A stretch of 64,000 bases of DNA from Silurus meridionalis (GCF_014805685.1 NC_060893.1:17417025-17481024); one strand, 5' to 3'. Counted from the stretch's first letter, positions 45,318-56,010 are shown. Notes: a model not told the origin generated them from the sequence alone. Numbers and translations are program-made.

Positions 45318-45520
45318 TTAGGGCCAATTAGGCCAAGGGCTCAAAGGGGGGCTCGGAAAGAGCTGCAAGCAAGTCCCAGACAGGCACTCTGGGGCCACAG
45401 CCACAGCTTTCACAACTCCGGGCGGAGGTGAACCAGGGTTCCGCCTGCCTGCGAGAGGAGATCCCTCAAGTAGGGATACCAGGTCTGCAAACCATGGCTT
45501 GTCCGGCCATTGAGGTGCTA
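45318..45520 (-). pseudogene. DIRS tyrosine recombinase, N-terminal remnant (copy 2)
   Basis: In frames overlapping the RNase H end, the minus strand reads PVWDLLAALSEPPFEPLA and, after a shift, LRYLSVKTAFLLAISSLKRIGDL, which is the region leading into the catalytic domain of DIRS recombinases. Sequence then stops matching at about 45250. The catalytic R-H-R-Y residues are absent. Confidence 0.65.
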
Positions 45521-46328
45521 CTAGGAGGAGACTGACTCCTTTCCAGTGAACTCTCTCCAGAACTCCCCCCCGGGGGGAGGGCGTACAGGCGTAGCCTCGG
45601 CCACAACTGTACCATGGCATCCAGCCCATCCCGGGAGGTAAATGACTCTCAATGAGAGGAGTTTGCCCTGGGACCACAAGAGGACCTCTCGTGCTAGTTT
45701 GTACAAGGGGCGAGACCGGAGGCCCCCCCGGTGGTTGATGTACGAGACCACCGCAGTATTGTCCATGAGGACTAACACATGGTGGTCCCTTAGGTCTGGA
45801 AGGAAGTGTTTCAACCCCAAAAACGCCATCATCTCCAGGCAATTTATGTGCCACGAGAGACATGGGCCGCTCCACAGGCCCTGGGCGGAGTGGCCACTCA
45901 TGACCGCTTCCCACCCAGTGAGGGAAGCGTCCTCTGTTAGCGTTACGCGACGACAAGGAGTCCCTAAAACGGGGCCTCGGGACAGAAACGTTGGGTCCTT
46001 CCATACATCCAAGGCTCAAAGTGCACGCCGCGAGACCTTGATGGTATGATATGGATTCCCTCTGGGGGACAACCCTCTTCCCCGGACACTGGAAGAGGGT
46101 TACACTGGACGCTGCCGGCATGAGACCCAGCAGCCTCTGGAACTGCTTTAAAGTGAGTGGCTGGCCTTCTCTTACCCTCCTGACTGCGGTGAGGATGACT
46201 TTGATCCGGGCGGGAGACAACCGTGCCCGCAACCTGACTGAGTCCCACACAACGCCCAGAAAAGTGGTTCTCTTTACTGGGGAAAGTGCACTCTTCCTGG
46301 CGTTCAGTCTGAACCCCAGTTCCTTCAT
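45521..46328 (-). pseudogene. DIRS reverse transcriptase end and RNase H (copy 2)
   Basis: Frame 46328-45318 begins MKELGFRLNARKSALSPVKR and TTFLGVVWDSVRLRARLSP, the thumb region after the active site. Frame 46012-45521 has LTEDASLTGWEAVMSGHSAQ, LSWHINCLEMMAFLGLKHFL and HVLVLMDNTAVVSYINHRGG, the acidic RNase H blocks (D, E, D). A frameshift separates the two. Better preserved than in copy 1. Confidence 0.8.
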
Positions 46329-46346
46329 GCAAGTGAGAACGACATC

Positions 46347-47102
46347 TCAATGCCGAAATTTCTGGTGCTCTGAATAAGCCAGTATCAACCAGTCGTCGAT
46401 AGAATTCAAAATGCGGATGCCCTGGAGCCGCAGCGGGGTCAGGGCTGCGTCCACGCATTCCGTGAAGGTACAGGGTAAGAGTGCTAGGCCATATGGGAGG
46501 ACCGATATTGGTAAACTTTCCCCTTGAAAGCAAACCTCAGGAACCTCCTGTGTACGGGAAGGATGGAAATGTGGAAATATGCGTCCTTCAGATCTATCGT
46601 GATAAACCAGTCCTCGGACCTGATCTGAGTCACGACCTCTTTGAGGGTAAGCATCTTGAACCTGAGCCTCATAAGTGAGCGGTTCAAGGAACGAAGATGC
46701 AGAACGGGACGCAACCTGCCATCCTTCTTTGGAACAACAAAGTACGGGCTGTAGTAGCCTGACTCTCAAACCGAGGGGGAAACCACCTCGATGGCCCGTT
46801 TCCGCAGCAGAGTGCGCACTTCCTGTTCCAGGACCAGAGCCTGCTCGGGCCCCACCAGGGTTTGACACAACCCATTGAACCGGGGAGGAGAAGATGCGAA
46901 CTGAATCCCACTGGAAGACCTCGGGCAGCCCCTCCCAAGCTGACAGAAAATTCCTCAGGGGAACCACCCCTCTGGAGGGAGACATCCGCTGGAGGGGGGC
47001 CATGCTCTGAAGCACGTCTTGTGGCAGAATCAATGGCTTGGCCTCCTGGTGGTTTAGGGGAGGGACGGGCACCGTAGCATGAGGTGTACACTGTCCACCC
47101 AA
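46347..47102 (-). pseudogene. DIRS reverse transcriptase, palm (copy 2)
   Basis: Pieces in three frames: 46714-46484 reads LRSLNRSLMRLRFKMLTLKE and DWFITIDLKDAYFHISILPV (first catalytic aspartate in IDLKDAYF); 47102-46347 ends ALTPLRLQGIRILNSIDDWL, whose IDDW is the active-site pair. Upstream, 47091-46684 covers the gag/RT linker in another frame. Frameshifts at about 46480-46490 break the palm. Confidence 0.8.
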
Positions 47103-47112
47103 TCGTAACTCA

Positions 47113-47860
47113 TTAGGATCTACGCACCACAGCCCGTTTGTTGGGAGCGAGGGTGATCCTCAGGTCAGCCTTCTCCTTTTTGGGCATAGAGTGTTGCCAG
47201 GGGCCCTTAGGAGATCGGGTGGCAAGGCTCTGTTTCTGGGCCTTGCGGTGGCCGGAGGGACCAGGCTGGGGCTGCCGCCGAACAGCCCCATGAGATCGGT
47301 GAGGGAGGTACTGCTGAAACGCAGCCAACTGCATTTTAGACTCCTGGAACCTGTTAACGACCGCCGTCACAGTGTCACCAAACAGCCCAGGAGGAGTCAT
47401 CGGTGCATTCAACAGCACAGCTCTATCCTTATCTGGAAGGTCAGGGTATGCCGCCATGGACCTGCCGTGTGTTTGGTGGCCTGAAGGTTTAGGTCGGCAG
47501 CACGATGCAACTCCTTAATATCGTCGGACCCGGAGCTAAGTCCCTCATCCAAATCACGTTGCAAGTCAGCCTGGTATGCCTGCAACACACCCAAGGTGTG
47601 GAGGCAACCTGCAGCCTGGCCTGCTGCCACGTAGGCCTTCCCTACTAAGGCTGATGTTGCATGCAACGGCTTAGTAGGGAACACCAGGGCCTTTAGTGAT
47701 GATGCTACGCTAGGGGAGAGATAGCTAGCTAGCGCCTCTTCCACACGCGGCATCGCCCTGTAGCCGAACACCTTAGCCCCAACCACGTTCGCGTAGAGCG
47801 AGGAGTGCTTGCCGCATACAGGGTCTCCCAGGACCTGGAAACCTTGGTGTGCAGGTTGGG
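47113..47860 (-). pseudogene. DIRS gag, C-terminal part (copy 2)
   Basis: Frame 47981-47409 has VASSLKALVFPTKPLHATSA, YVAAGQAAGCLHTLGVLQAY and QADLQRDLDEG; frame 47457-47113 continues MAAYPDLPDKDRAVLLNAPM, GLFGDTVTAVVNRFQESK, and a basic tail. This set is typical of fish DIRS gag, which packages element RNA. Separated from its N-terminal part by the LINE at 47861-48998. Confidence 0.75.
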
Positions 47861-48998
47861 GAAGATAAGATAAGATAAGATAAGATATACCTTTTTTTGT
47901 CCCACAGTGTGGAAATTTCTTTATTACAGCAGCAAAGGAAAGAAATAAAAATAAATGCAAATATATAAAAAGAATATACACATACTATAATATACAGTAT
48001 ATACACAGTACAATGTATAAATACAATCAGGGAAGAAAAAAGTATGCATTGCAGGTAGAATTGCACACAGGTGGTATTGCACGTATTGCAGGTGATATTG
48101 CACATATTGCAGGTATTATTGCACATATTGCAGGTAATATTGCACACAGGTAATGTTATTGCACAGCTAAAAAGTAATAACAGTGTTGTATTTTGGTTAC
48201 TGGTTTTACTGGCAGCAGCTTTGATTGTAAATTGTAATAGCAGCAGGGAGAAAAGACCTTCTATAACGCTCCTTCAGACACTTAGGATGTAACAGTCTGT
48301 CACTAAAGAAGCTGCTCAATGATGTAACGGTTACATACAGGGGGTGAGAGGTGTTCTCCAGCAATGATGGTAGTTTTGCTACCATCCCCGTTTCTCCCAG
48401 CTCCTGAACAGTGTCCAAGGGAAAGACTGAGCTGGCCTTCCTGATCAGCTTGTCCAGTCTCTTCCTGTCTGCAGTAGAGATGCTGCTGCCACAGCAGACC
48501 ACTTCATAGAATATGGCTGAGGCCACCACAGAGTCAAAAAAGGTTTTCAGTAGCTCTCCTTGCTCCTTGATCCATTGATGGGCTCACCAGAGGTCGGAGA
48601 TGAGTGAGCACCAGCCTCTCCAATGTTTTCATCAGATGCGAGGTCAGTGCTACTGGTCAATAGTCTCCAAAGTCTTTTGAGCGTGACATCTTTGGAACAG
48701 GCACCACGCAGGATGTTTTCTATATCTGTGGCACCTTTCCCTGCCTCAAGCTCAGGTCAAACATGTACAGCAATATGCCACACAGCTGGTCTGCACAGGT
48801 CTTAAGTAGCCTGGAGCTGATGCCCGCAGCCCTCCTCGCTTTGATCTTCCTGAGCTCCATTCTCACCTAGGCTTCTGTGAGGGGCAGTGTGTATTGATTG
48901 GAGTGTTGACTGTATTGACTGTGAGCTGATAGCAGTACAGAGAGAGGTGGGGCTGGAGCTGCTTGAACAGAAGGCCTCGGCACGGAGGTAGTGACACA
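47861..48998 (-). mobile_element. LINE fragment nested in DIRS copy 2 gag
   Basis: On the minus strand it starts near 48998 in the N-terminal part of a reverse-transcriptase ORF (KIKARRAAGISSRLLKTCAD, then PVALTSHLMKTLERLVLTHL). It jumps over an internal deletion at about 48560 to the C-terminal frame 48529-48206 (STADRKRLDKLIRKASSV, SFFSDRLLHPKCLKERYRRS) and ends with a GATAA pentanucleotide tail at 47861-47886. Same family as 15984-16608. Confidence 0.8.
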
Positions 48999-49634
48999 GG
49001 ACGCAGGAAACGCTCATCCAGCTTACTGGGTGCGCGCTGCATCTGCCTTTCCACCGGCCAAGCTAGATCCAGATTGAATACGGCACGTGTCACGACCTCA
49101 AGGAGCTCCTCATACAGCACAAGCTGTGAGGAGTCCATGGGCTTGCTAGCATCCATCTTCTCATCCTCCTCGGGGGGGGAGACATGTAATACTGCGCTGC
49201 TCGTGGCGGCAGAAGACGCAGCAATCAGGCGTGCTTCCCCGAGAGAGCAGGTGCTCAATTCAGCAGGAGAGACTGGAGAGGGCTCATCCGATTCCAAACC
49301 TGCTGTTAAATCGGCCTGCAAGCCCCACGAGCGCCGGCGCTACTTTGCCTCAGCAAGAGTGGGACGGGAGCCGCGAGGGAGATCGCTCTTCTCGAAGCGT
49401 GCGCATAGCCATGTGGCTGCAATGTGAGCAATCGTCTCCCTCGAGAGCCGATTGAGTATGCTCCACTTCCAAGCAAACAACGCACCGATCGTGCATATCC
49501 TTCCCCGTAATGAAACAGGGACACGGATGAACACACTTTCGGTATTTCTGCTTGCTAGCCATTACTCGGTCAGAAAACACCGCTAAACAGTGCTTACCTT
49601 CTCTCTGAGCAAAAGCTAGCATCGCTACCATCAC
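48990..49634 (-). pseudogene. DIRS gag, N-terminal part (copy 2)
   Basis: Frame 49634-49350 reads MASKQKYRKCVHPCPCFIT and CVVCLEVEHTQSALEGDDC, a Cys/His cluster (about 49540-49430) suited to nucleic-acid binding. Frame 49321-48990 continues SPVSPAELSTCSLGEARLIA, ASKPMDSSQLVLYEELLEVV and APSKLDERFL, where the LINE interrupts it. Confidence 0.7.
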
Positions 49635-49770
49635 GCAGCCATTTGTAGCTTCCTGGTTTATGCGATGTCGCCTGCCGATGACATCACGATTTGCCTATTG
49701 GTCAGATTTCACACGTGATTCAGAGCGCAGACAATGCAGGGGCATTCCCAAAGCGTTACGACGCAGCTTG
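49615..49770 (-). repeat. DIRS copy 2 inverted terminal repeat (5' side of the element)
   Basis: Inverse partner of 45003-45160; the minus-strand element starts here. Confidence 0.8.
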
Positions 49771-50126
49771 AGTTCCCGAATGGGGAACTAACTGAACTAG
49801 AGATGTTTTATAAGGAGGAATGGTCCAAAATACATTCATCCAGAATCCAGACACTATTACAGGCTATAGAAAGCGTCTAGAGGCTGTTATTTCTGCTAAA
49901 GGAGGCTCTACTAAATATTGATGTGATTTTTCTTTTGGGGTGCCCAAATTTATGCACCTGTCTAATTTCATTTTGATGCATATTGCGCATTTTCTGTTAA
50001 TCCAATAAACCTCATTTCACTACTGAAACATTACTGTGTCCTTTAGTTATTTGATAGATCAAAATGAAATTGCTGATCCAAACACCCAAATATTTATAAA
50101 TCCTAAACTTTTGCATACAACTGTAT

Positions 50127-50139
50127 ATTGTAATATTTA

Positions 50140-50187
<48 letters not shown>

Positions 50188-50200
50188 TAAATATTACAAT
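50127..50200. repeat. 74-bp perfect palindrome with TA core
   Basis: The arm ATTGTAATATTTATGATA and its reverse complement enclose a TA run (about 50142-50185). Begins two bases after the Tc1 right TA duplication. Confidence 0.9.
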
Positions 50201-50292
50201 TTAAATCAAGTATGTATTAAGTAACATTTTAAATTACGTTGGCAACAGAAAGACAGCCGTAAGTGATGCTAGAACAACAATAATCAATTTCC

Positions 50293-50294
<2 letters not shown>

Positions 50295-50362
<68 letters not shown>
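50295..50362. repeat. (TC)n microsatellite
   Basis: Uninterrupted TC run of about 68 bases. Confidence 0.95.
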
Positions 50363-50364
<2 letters not shown>

Positions 50365-50660
50365 AGAAGTTTCCTTAGTAATTTGTCCCTCTGTGGTCCC
50401 TCTATCTCTAGGTAAACACAAACTTTATTTGCCAATTTTAGATCTTGTCTCCTAACAGGCCACCACTGTTTTACCATTGCTGAGTGCCTGTCCTGGAAAT
50501 CTCATGCTGGAACACTTACTTTTTGTCAGCTGTTATTAAAACTGTCACCAATTTTACCAATCTGAAACAAAACAAAGCCCCAATCCAAATTCAAAATGCT
50601 TCTTTTTATTTTTATTTAATAATTAAATCTTTTGTGGTCCAGCTAACACTTGCATCATTC

Positions 50661-51497
50661 TAGTAGTGTCGGTTTTCAGTGATGTCCTGCCTGAATTAAT
50701 CTACCTCTTAATACCATCATTATGACACCATGGCTATAAAAACCAGCAATATTATACAGAAACGCAGTATAACAGAGCACTGCATTACATACAGTGAAAA
50801 TGAATGCCATTACTAAAGCAAGAAACCCAATGAACACAATTCAACAAGACTCCTTTCACTCCTTTCGCATACATACCCTCTAGCAGAAGCATGAATATTA
50901 ACCAAATGAAATACCCTCGGGATTGTCATGCATTTTTGCATTCTTTTTTTCTGTGGATTTTTGTTCAAATTCTCAAGAAAAAAAATGCAAATGTATAAAT
51001 ATTTAATGAAAAAGCTTTACAACTGTTTTTAATTGTTTTGGCTGGCTATCTATCTTGTAATTGTCCTTGTAAGTTAATTCATTGTGAAATAATAAAAAAA
51101 GAAAACAGCTATTAAATCCAAACTAATATATTTGAACTTGTGTAGTTTGCTACAGATGCGGTTTGCAAGGTCTGACTAGTGTGCTCTCTGGCTATCCAAT
51201 TAAAGGATGCGAAAATGCCATATGTCACAGTGTGAAATGGCCTCAGTGTCACAAACTCATTCTGATTGGTTAAAGCAATAGTCTCAAGCTGCATGTACTT
51301 TAAGCTACAGGCCCCAGCATTTCTGGTTATAAAGATCTCATGGCAGATTCCTTGTCATCTGATGGCTGAAATCTAACTGCATAGAAATTCAAAGGTAATC
51401 AGACTAATGGGAAAAATATATTAAAAGATAAGTCAGTGATTCCAGTAGAGTTTAGACCAGTAGGAAAAGGCTTGCTGGTCCTGACAACACACCACTG
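50661..51497 (+). mobile_element. Non-autonomous hAT-like element, diverged copy
   Basis: Left end TAGTAGTGTCGG, inner block ACTAAAGCAAGAAACCCAAT, block TCTGACTAGTGTGCTCTCTGG, right end GGTCCTGACAACACACCACTG. Same family and order as 36703-37731. No target duplication recognised. Confidence 0.7.
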
Positions 51498-51539
51498 AAA
51501 TCAAGTCAATAAAAAATTACATTATATGGCTTGCTTTGT

Positions 51540-52055
51540 GATTTAAACTGATTTTGTACTGGGACACATGACTTTTCCAGCTATATGCGGTTCTACCACT
51601 AACTGTTACTGCTAAGTTGGAGGCACACAGTTGTGTATGACATCTTTGAATATGTTAGCATTAAATTATCTCCTTTAATTGAACTAGGAGTCTTAAACCT
51701 GTTCCAGCATGACAAAGTCAGCTCCTGAATATATGATTTAAATGGGTTAGAGTGGAAGATCTTGAGGGGCCTGCTGTAGAGCTCTAAACTCAACCGAACT
51801 GAACACCTTTGGGATAAATTGGAACACTGACTGCACCCCAGGCTTCTTCACCCTACACCAGTACCTGATATTACTAACACCGCTGTGGCCCAAATAAGCT
51901 CAAATCTCCACAACCACACTTCAAAATCTAGTGGGGCATCAAAAGTGTAGGTGAGCATATAAGCAAATGGGGAATAAATGTAGAATGGGACGTTTAAACA
52001 GAACATACAAATTTTATGGTTAGGTGTCCAGAAACCTCTGTCAATGTAGTGTATT
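51540..52055 (+). mobile_element. Tc1-derived fragment (family B), longest copy
   Basis: Runs from TTTTCCAGCTATATGCGGTTC through CTGTTCCAGCATGACAAAGT, CCGAACTGAACACCTTTGGG and CTGCACCCCAGGCTTCTTCA to GGTGTCCAGAAACCTCTGTC and ATGTAGTGTA. The stretch ACACCTTTGGGATAAATTGG corresponds to the third acidic block of the transposase (EHLW-like). Full of indels. Confidence 0.65.
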
Positions 52056-52507
52056 TTAAACCTAATTGTGTACAGACATCCATATATTAACTAAAAGCTT
52101 CCCACGCGCTTTTCTCAGACCAATACTCAGTCACAGTTCAGCTCAGCCCTTAAAGCAATTACACGGCATTCAGGCAGTGAGCGAATGAGATTTTAGAGAC
52201 ACAGTCAGAAAGCAGGATAATTAGACGATGATGTGCTGAATGTGAGAAGCCTTTTCAGTGTTAAGAGCAAATTGAGTCGAAAGATTTAAAACTTCTGTGT
52301 GAATGTGAGAAAGATTAAAGATGACTCTAAAAGTGCATGGTGCATTTAGAAAAACAAATAAATAAACAAGCAACCAAAAAAAAACCTAATTGGTAGAGAC
52401 CGCATATAACTTTCTAAAGCAGAAGCAGTAAGAAAAAAGAGGTTTTATGTTGAGTGTGAAACAAAATTAAATCTGATAACCTGAGCCCCAGTGGCATACT
52501 TAAAGTA

Positions 52508-52512
<5 letters not shown>

Positions 52513-52538
<26 letters not shown>

Positions 52539-52568
52539 CCACACACAAAGCCTAGAATACTGCATTGT

Positions 52569-52619
<51 letters not shown>

Positions 52620-52648
52620 AAGCCTAGAATACTGCACTGTACATATAA

Positions 52649-52715
<67 letters not shown>

Positions 52716-52718
52716 ACA
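52513..52718. repeat. Three CA arrays separated by a duplicated spacer
   Basis: The spacer AAAGCCTAGAATACTGCA(T/C)TGTACATATA occurs at 52547 and 52619, so a unit of about 72 bases with its CA run has been tandemly duplicated. A TC run precedes it. Confidence 0.9.
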
Positions 52719-53457
52719 CAAAGAGAAAATTATCAAATGTTTTGCACTGATTTTCACTTCAATTTATATTAATGACAACATACGTCAGACAATCTGTGAA
52801 GCATTTATTTAACCCTTCTTTTGCTTTAATGACAGTATGGTCTGAAACTGAAATAAACCTGACAGCTTGTCCAAAACCCTATGATCCATAGCAGATCAAA
52901 TGTCTCTATTCATATTAACATTTATTTCGTATTCATTACTTCAAATTATTCCACCATCTATTTATTTACATTTCTGAATAAAATAATAAATCAGATTTTT
53001 CTTTGTGGTGACAGACCTTTCAACTCTACTGTATGAGTATAAAATATTATACAGGGAAGAAAAATGGAGTTTTGGCAAAAGCGAACAATTTTGCTGTTAT
53101 TGCACTTCACTGCTAGACTGTAATATTTACGTGTCGTGTTTTGCACAATGGAAAAGGTGTTAAAATACAGTCAGGCTCTCTGACTCAGCTATACTCTGTA
53201 ATGGTGGCTCATACTGGGTTGGACTTTTCTACTTTATTTTCTATAAGCAATTCATCTCTGTGGACTTGCTTTCCTTTTTTTCATTGTACAGAGAGGGAAA
53301 AAACAGCCGTGTTTAGCATCAAAAGCCGTAACAGTAGTATCTGTGGGAATGGGGTCAAAGGGCCAATAGAAACACAGCAGGCTACATGTGGAAACTGCTA
53401 ACAGGCTAACAAGGGAATTACAGAATGATGAGTTGAGTGTATGCAGAGAGCGATAAA

Positions 53458-53490
53458 GAGAGAGAGGAGAGAGAGAGAGAGAGAGAGAGA
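53458..53490. repeat. (GA)n microsatellite
   Basis: GA-rich run of about 33 bases with one interruption. Confidence 0.9.
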
Positions 53491-53499
53491 AAAGAGAAA

Positions 53500-54370
53500 A
53501 GAAGAAAACAGTTTTGCATCACGCCTGCAGAAATCTAAACCACTGGTTTTCTTCTTTGTTAGAAGAAATCAAAATTCAGATAATGTGTTCTAAGAAATTG
53601 AAAAAAAAAACCTTTGAGATCACTGTGAAAGAAGGACACTGGCCTTTATAATGCATTGTAAAGAAGACACTAAATAACTCAGGAATCTCAGGACAGATTG
53701 GCTGGACAAAAGACAATATTTTACTTTTTTTTCCAAGAGGGAAGTTTTTGTGTATCCTTTTAGTTTTTTCACTCTCCATGAGTAAACTCTCCAGATTTGT
53801 ACTCAAAATTGGAACGCAATATGTTCTGACACTTTGAGTCATAATACAGTGAGTCATGATTTGCAGCAATTATGTGTGAACATAATCAGAGGTGCATCTG
53901 AACCTCATCCTGAGGTCTTAAAATATTAATCAGCTACAGTTCTAACTTCAAAATACAACTACAACAAAACACGTTATAAAGCGTAAAATTATAGCAGTCT
54001 AGCCTGTTATTTCTGCTGTATCATATCTAAGCATAAGCATTACTGAATTCTTTAAAAGTAAACACTAAGCCAATAAGCAAATCACTCTGAGGTGTCACAG
54101 GAATGGAAAAAATAAGACATTCTGTCAGAAATCATCTAACCATGTCACTTCCTCCATCTGCTCTGGTTGGCTCCAATCATCCATCCACTGTGCATGTGAA
54201 GAAAATCACGCCTTTCCTGTGCTGTTGTCATGGTTACCAAAGGTGACAAAAAAGGTTGATGAATGGCCTCCACATTTGCTACATTCACAAAACCGCATAC
54301 AGAGCATGGCATTATGGGTACACACTGTTCTGCAGTCAATAATAGAGACAGTTTGGGCACAGGGTGCGTG
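53500..54370. other. Intergenic stretch without a gene
   Basis: Nothing recognised on either strand. Confidence 0.5.
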
Positions 54371-54376
54371 TGCATG

Positions 54377-54378
<2 letters not shown>

Positions 54379-54434
<56 letters not shown>
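54379..54434. repeat. (GT)n microsatellite
   Basis: GT run of 56 bases, complementary to the CA array at 54496-54552. Confidence 0.95.
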
Positions 54435-54435
<1 letters not shown>

Positions 54436-54495
54436 CAAACAGCAAAGCAAAATATCCTCTACACATAAGGAACTGCTGACCTTCACAACACACGG

Positions 54496-54516
54496 TCACA
54501 CACACACACACACACA

Positions 54517-54552
<36 letters not shown>
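54496..54552. repeat. (CA)n microsatellite
   Basis: CA run of about 57 bases with one GA interruption; inverted relative to 54379-54434. Confidence 0.95.
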
Positions 54553-54553
<1 letters not shown>

Positions 54554-54559
54554 TTATCT

Positions 54560-55555
54560 CTTTGCAAAAATGCAGAAAGTTAACTACAAATAATAGAAAT
54601 CTGCTTTTGTTGCCAGATTGTGATAACTTAAGTAACCATGGTTTCCCCCCGAAAAAACTAAGAGCTCAGAAACATTCACTGTTTATGGAAATGACAGTGA
54701 GTCCCTGTTTACATGGTATAAGAGCATGTTTCTTTTCTGTGTGTTGATAAGCTCAAAATAGACAGACTCCAATCAAGAGTCTCTTGCTTGTTTTACCAGA
54801 TGAAAATAGAACACAAGTGTGTATGTTTAGACATACAGTACAAACATGTGCTGAGCTCAGAAATTAGTGTGTAAAATTTTTGTGTGTGTAAGCTAAAAAA
54901 AAAAAAAAAAGCACAGCCTCCTGAATTTCCAGCATGTGTGTGAAGAACGCTCAGTGTCCTCAGTTGCACTGATCCACTTTGCTTATGGAGTGTGTTGCAT
55001 GCATGCTAAATGGATAAGTGTGTAGGGGGTGACACCAGCTACGAAACCAGTATTCATAATGCATTACAAGCACATTTACATACAGTATCCTCTGTTATAG
55101 GGTATATGGGTCATTTTTTACAAATTGCTACAGTATAAATGTTTTATTTGTACTGTATAAAAATAGCTGTAGTTACAGTATTTCATGTAGCATGAGTATG
55201 AATATATGCAATAGTTATGTAGTGCAAAGACTTAAGTCTGATATTGTGCTGTAGTGTTATAGTGTTACTTTGAATATGTATTATAATGTGTTATGTAGCA
55301 TTAAGTCATGTAGTCATGATTAAGCGTTACACATGTAATTATAACTACATACAGTATGAGGATCTAAAGGAGTTTTTAATTTGTTCTAATACATAACTGT
55401 TTCTTTGGTAACGACTTAAACAGCAACTTGTGTGTTGGAATGCACAGAATTAAATTTTTTTATTTTTTTTTGAAAGTGTTAAGTGTCATTTATAGTTAAA
55501 GCTGTAAACTTCAAGTTTTTACAAATTTGAGATAACCAATAACTATTTGTCTATG
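54560..55555. other. Intergenic stretch without a gene
   Basis: AT-rich, with poly-A at about 54895-54910. No supportable gene. Confidence 0.5.
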
Positions 55556-55559
55556 TTCT

Positions 55560-55623
55560 TTGGCAATCTGCATTGTAATCTACATTACATTACATTACAT
55601 TGTAATGTAATGTAGATTGCCAA
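55560..55623. repeat. Nested inverted repeat (hairpin)
   Basis: The outer arms TTGGCAATCT and AGATTGCCAA enclose an inner palindrome AATCTACATTACATTA / TAATGTAATGTAGATT (55577-55618), built on a CATTA repeat. Confidence 0.85.
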
Positions 55624-55634
55624 ATAATTACACC

Positions 55635-56010
55635 TTCTCTCAGGGTAAAAGGTAGGTATACATCCAGACTCTTCTCTTTTATGGCAACAAGGTGGTGAAA
55701 TGAAGTTCCCCTAGATGTCCAAACATTTGAGTCAATGCAAATCTTTATTTAACAGGTAAAGACCTACTTCGTCCTGAAACAATTAAACTAGCACTGATTT
55801 TCCCTGTTTGTTTTATTTATGTATTTTATGTCTACATGTGTGCTATAAATCCTCCCAACAGAGTTTAAGGCTGATTGTATTCTAAGTTTGCAACCTAGTG
55901 AACCAGTGCTGATTTATTTATTTATAGAATAAACCAAACAAGCACTTTTGTCCATCACTCTGGATCAGGGCATCTGCTAATTTCAGAAGGGTTACTTGAG
56001 GCTACAATAC
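55635..56010. repeat. Fragments of common fish interspersed repeats
   Basis: CATCCAGACTCTTCTCTTTTA, GGTGGTGAAATGAAGTTCCCC and AAAGACCTACTTCGTCCTGA recall one widespread fish repeat; ATCACTCTGGATCAGGGCAT and CTGCTAATTTCAGAAG recall the 3' end of a SINE. No coding content. Confidence 0.45.

Larger units (their letters stand above)
44966..49789 (-). mobile_element. DIRS-type retrotransposon, copy 2 (inside Tc1)
   Basis: Inverted terminal repeats lie at 45003-45160 and 49615-49770 (e.g. GACCAATAGGCAAGTCATGA against TGATTTGCCTATTGGTC in inverse). An internal complementary region lies at 45190-45241. Genes read on the minus strand in order gag, reverse transcriptase, RNase H, start of tyrosine recombinase. 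The recombinase is cut off shortly after ISSLKRIGDLQAG, directly before the internal complementary region, so the catalytic part is deleted. A LINE interrupts gag at 47861-48998. There is no clear target duplication, as usual for DIRS. End coordinates are good to a few bases. Confidence 0.9.
43750..50123 (+). mobile_element. Tc1 transposon with long inverted repeats, split by a DIRS element
   Basis: Left end CAGTTGTATGCAAAAGTTTAGG at 43750 and right end (reverse complement) the same at 50123, each abutting TA (43748-43749 and 50124-50125). Inverted similarity extends about 200 bases inwards, including CACAGTAATATTTCAGTAGTG and AATGAGGTTTATTGGATTAAC. Removing the insertion at 44966-49789 leaves about 1.55 kb, the normal size for a Tc1 element. 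It was therefore whole when the DIRS landed. Confidence 0.9.

Noticed and set aside
45642..46049. 135-residue plus-strand frame (also 46051-46377)
   Set aside because: Shadow of the minus-strand DIRS RNase H and reverse transcriptase.
52445..52772. Frames rich in Thr-His or Cys-Val (also 13136-13399, 32376-32933, 54145-54583)
   Set aside because: Translation of CA/GT arrays.
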